DNA from: Thermincola carboxydiphila
GTDB taxonomy: Bacteria; Bacillota; Thermincolia; Thermincolales; UBA2595
Assembly: GCA_016841325.1 (NCBI GenBank)
Contig: JAENZJ010000006.1
Coordinates: forward strand, 1-64,000
DNA: 64,000 nucleotides
Direction of reading: 5' to 3'
Of the stretch, positions 62,135-64,000 are shown piece by piece. Below the pieces are notes generated by a model, which was given only the letters and a program-made list of their open reading frames with translations, did not search any database and was not told where the DNA came from. Made by a program: the position numbers and the translations under genes. Position 1 is the first letter of the stretch, and each line of letters starts with the position of its first letter.

Positions 62135-63058
62135 CTATCCAGGGACTATTTTCCGGACCAGCATGGCAAAATACCTGGCAAAGGGGAGGACCAACAGTGA
62201 ACTGAGTACATTAAAAATGGTGTGGGCATTGGCTATCTGCCGGGGCAGCGCCGCTGACGTGGTTTCAACCATTTCCGCAAATGGCAGGATGAACGGCATT
62301 ACCGCCAGGACGCCGACCACGTTCAACAGGACGTGTGCTGCTGCAACCTGTTTTGCTGCCGGTGGAGTCCCGAGAGCAGCCAGGACACCGGTTATGCAGG
62401 TCCCGATATTACTGCCCAGGATAATGGCAATTGATGTTGGCAGGTCAACCAGGCCCTGGCGGGAAAGTGTAATCACGATTCCGGTGGTTGTTGCGCTGCT
62501 GTGGATCAGGGCTGTAAAGAGTGTTCCTGCAATTACACCAAAGAAGGCATTTGAACTTACCCGGGCGAGTAAATGCATAAAGAGCGGTGAATTTTTCAGA
62601 GGTTCCAGGGATTCAGACATGGTACCGATTCCGAGAAAGATTATGCCGAATCCTGTAATTGACTGGCCCACGTAGTGCAGGGACTTTTTGCGGGGAATGA
62701 TTATCAGCAGCGCTCCGAGGCCGATAGCCGGCAGGGCAATATCCTCAATCCTGAAGGATATAATCTGAGTGGTTATACATGTCCCCACATTTGTACCCAG
62801 GACTATCCCCACAGCCTGGTAAAATGTCAGGATACCGGCATTAACAAATCCAATGGTTATAACCGTTACCGCTGTACTGCTCTGGACCAGAGCAGTGATA
62901 ACAGTACCGGTGATAAAACCTACCAGGGGATTTTTGGTAAGTGTTTTCAGGGCTTCCTTCATTTTTTTGCGGGCCGCATTTTCCAGGCCGTCCCGCATAA
63001 AGCGCATTCCAAACAGAAGCAGGGCTATTCCGGCACAGAATTTCAGAAGTGACAGCAT
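62135..63058 (-). CDS. Na+/phosphate cotransporter family protein (PF02690 type)
   Basis: 307 residues from ATG 63058 (GAGGAGGAAACCA upstream). Two inverted-repeat halves carry the QSSTAV and HSSATTTG motifs (TALVQSSTAVTVITIGFVNAG and TALIHSSATTTGIVITLS) plus GTNVGTCIT and GSNIGTCIT. The C-terminal PhoU-like domain found in longer members is absent. Probably imports phosphate with sodium. Confidence 0.9.
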   Translation of the reverse strand: MLSLLKFCAGIALLLFGMRFMRDGLENAARKKMKEALKTLTKNPLVGFITGTVITALVQSSTAVTVITIGFVNAGILTFYQAVGIVLGTNVGTCITTQIISFRIEDIALPAIGLGALLIIIPRKKSLHYVGQSITGFGIIFLGIGTMSESLEPLKNSPLFMHLLARVSSNAFFGVIAGTLFTALIHSSATTTGIVITLSRQGLVDLPTSIAIILGSNIGTCITGVLAALGTPPAAKQVAAAHVLLNVVGVLAVMPFILPFAEMVETTSAALPRQIANAHTIFNVLSSLLVLPFARYFAMLVRKIVPG

Positions 63059-63202
63059 TGGTTTCCTCCTCAATTTCAGTATTATTAGAGACTGAAAAAC
63101 TTTATGACTGATTTTGGCAGGGGTTACTGAGTGAGAGACAATAGATAAATTTCCTTAAAATTAATTGAAAATTTCCATAATTAACCCCCTGAAATTGGGG
63201 AA

Positions 63203-63213
63203 ATACGTCGTAT
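63203..63213. promoter_or_regulatory. Small palindrome upstream of the second blaI
   Basis: ATACGTCGTAT, imperfect dyad, about 80 bases before the second blaI-type gene. Confidence 0.35.
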
Positions 63214-63231
63214 TAATAGACAAAATACAAA

Positions 63232-63241
63232 TACAGGTGTA
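63232..63241. promoter_or_regulatory. CopY-like box TACANNTGTA upstream of the second blaI
   Basis: TACAGGTGTA fits the cop-box consensus TACANNTGTA known for CopY-type repressors of the same family. It lies 51 bases before the second repressor gene. Confidence 0.6.
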
Positions 63242-63292
63242 TGATTAAATTAAGTAGGACGCCAGGTAGTTAATTGTTAAGGAGGTAATCAA

Positions 63293-63724
63293 GTGTTTCT
63301 CAAAAGACTGATTTCTGATTTTAAACCCCACAAAATAGGATACAAAAAAGTATTGGGAGACCTCGAGGCAGAGATTATGAAAATCGTCTGGAAGACGAAT
63401 AGGGCTACGGTAAGGGATGTTTATGAACAACTGCGGCTGGAGCGTAGCCTGGCTTATACTACTGTAATGACTATTATGGGACGGCTGGCAGAGAAGGGAC
63501 TCCTTGACAAGGAACCTGTAGGCAATGCCTATGTCTATACCCCGACTATCAGTGAGCCCGATTTTATTAGACGGGTGGTTTCAGAGGTGCTTGACGGACT
63601 GATGGAAGAGTTCTCCGAGCCGGCTATTTCACATATGGTTGAGAGACTGGGTTCTGAGGATGAAACCAATATCAACAAGCTTGAAGAAATCATTCAGGAG
63701 CGGAGGGCAAAGGGGGCCAAGTAA
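63293..63724 (+). CDS. BlaI/MecI/CopY-family repressor, second copy
   Basis: 143 residues, closely similar along its whole length to the 27347 protein (DFKPHKIGYKKVLGDLEAEIMKIVW, AYTTVMTIMGRLAEKGLL, SEVLDGLMEEFSEPAISHMVERL). GTG start after AAGGAGGTAATCAA. No Cys-rich CopY tail (CxCxxxxCxC), so it is BlaI-like rather than a direct copper sensor. Followed after 3 bases by an M56 peptidase. Confidence 0.92.
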   Translation: MFLKRLISDFKPHKIGYKKVLGDLEAEIMKIVWKTNRATVRDVYEQLRLERSLAYTTVMTIMGRLAEKGLLDKEPVGNAYVYTPTISEPDFIRRVVSEVLDGLMEEFSEPAISHMVERLGSEDETNINKLEEIIQERRAKGAK

Positions 63725-63727
63725 CCC

Positions 63728-64000
63728 ATGACATATGATGTTTTAATTCATAAGTTTGTCCATCCCTTTATTGTTTACGTCCTGATCGGTTCTCTGGTGA
63801 GTTATTTGCTTGCCCTCCTCATGGTGCAGTTTGCAGTTATCAGAAATGCAAGGTCAAAGGCATTATTATACATACTTCCCTTTATAATTCCACTGGCTGC
63901 CTATATAGCGTACAGGCCTTTTATCATTGACAGGTGTACGGTATACGGACACCCGCTGGGTATGTTTAATGACTGGATTTGTTATTCTGCTGAGGTACTG
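63728..64000 (+). CDS. M56-family membrane peptidase, N-terminal part (cut by window end)
   Basis: 91 codons are visible from ATG 63728. The N-terminal helices and the loop DRCTVYGHPLG match the paralogue at 27780 (VHPFIVYVLIG against VHPFILYVLFG). The protease motif lies beyond the window. Its pairing with the second repressor repeats the blaI-M56 arrangement. Confidence 0.85.
   Translation, partial: MTYDVLIHKFVHPFIVYVLIGSLVSYLLALLMVQFAVIRNARSKALLYILPFIIPLAAYIAYRPFIIDRCTVYGHPLGMFNDWICYSAEVL

Overview
The window looks like a chromosome segment of a spore-forming, anaerobic Firmicute, probably of the Peptococcaceae / Desulfotomaculum / Thermincola type. This is inferred from gene content: a spore photoproduct lyase, a YhcN/YlaJ-type lipoprotein, Spo0A-like boxes, a CooC-type CODH maturation ATPase, a full System I (Ccm) cytochrome c maturation operon, an Hdr/DsrMK-type membrane redox module, an S-box riboswitch and a selenocysteine glutaredoxin. 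Base composition is moderate by eye. I saw no rRNA, tRNA, CRISPR array or transposase.

Layout. 1-5.2 kb: copper and metal homeostasis (truncated CopA-type ATPase, membrane-anchored CopZ-like chaperone, a cysteine-free multicopper-oxidase fold, a methyltransferase, a SHOCT protein with an in-frame stop, a CC-HH membrane protein, a lipoprotein). 5.2-10.3 kb: a circularly permuted NMT1-type binding lipoprotein, two radical SAM enzymes, Lgt and an OsmC-family protein. 10.4-22.3 kb: mostly minus strand. An MFS carrier with a Cys-rich tail and a DUF2680 protein come first. They are followed by a roughly 9.7 kb operon running from a SHOCT-like membrane protein through ccmE, ccmF, ccmH, ccmI-like, ccmA, ccmB, ccmC and ccmD to an FtrD-like (DUF2318) protein and a CupA-like Cu(I) cupredoxin. 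22.3-27.2 kb: sulfur assimilation (cysK; then S-box-controlled cysK2-metY-metA). 27.2-33.3 kb: a BlaI-type repressor with an M56 peptidase, then a DUF2318 / ABC-FtsX cluster. 33.4-43.5 kb: Hdr-like redox pair, ECF sigma/anti-sigma with an ABC exporter, a GMC dehydrogenase complex, RNase HI and the selenoprotein. 43.8-63.1 kb: EF-G2, a degenerate acyl-CoA synthetase, CooC, SplB, a giant S-layer protein, DacF, a PAS histidine kinase, a chemoreceptor and a Na/Pi transporter. 63.2-64 kb: a second BlaI/M56 pair, cut by the window end.

Main discovery candidate. A 17-bp palindrome TACTA-N7-TAGTA occurs at least 13 times (plus one weaker copy) between 3.9 and 28.9 kb, always between genes and several times directly on or just after well-formed -35/-10 promoters. 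About 0.06 copies would be expected by chance in 64 kb at uniform base composition. Two copies precede the blaI-type repressor gene. The half-site resembles operators of the BlaI/MecI/CopY family. I infer a locus-wide regulon in which one BlaI-like repressor and its M56 protease (which has no beta-lactam sensor domain) co-control cytochrome c maturation, copper handling, lipoprotein maturation, cysteine/methionine synthesis and a DUF2318-ABC transporter. The second blaI paralogue at 63.3 kb carries a different, CopY-like TACANNTGTA box. The inducing signal is unknown; copper, heme or thiol stress are guesses from the gene content.
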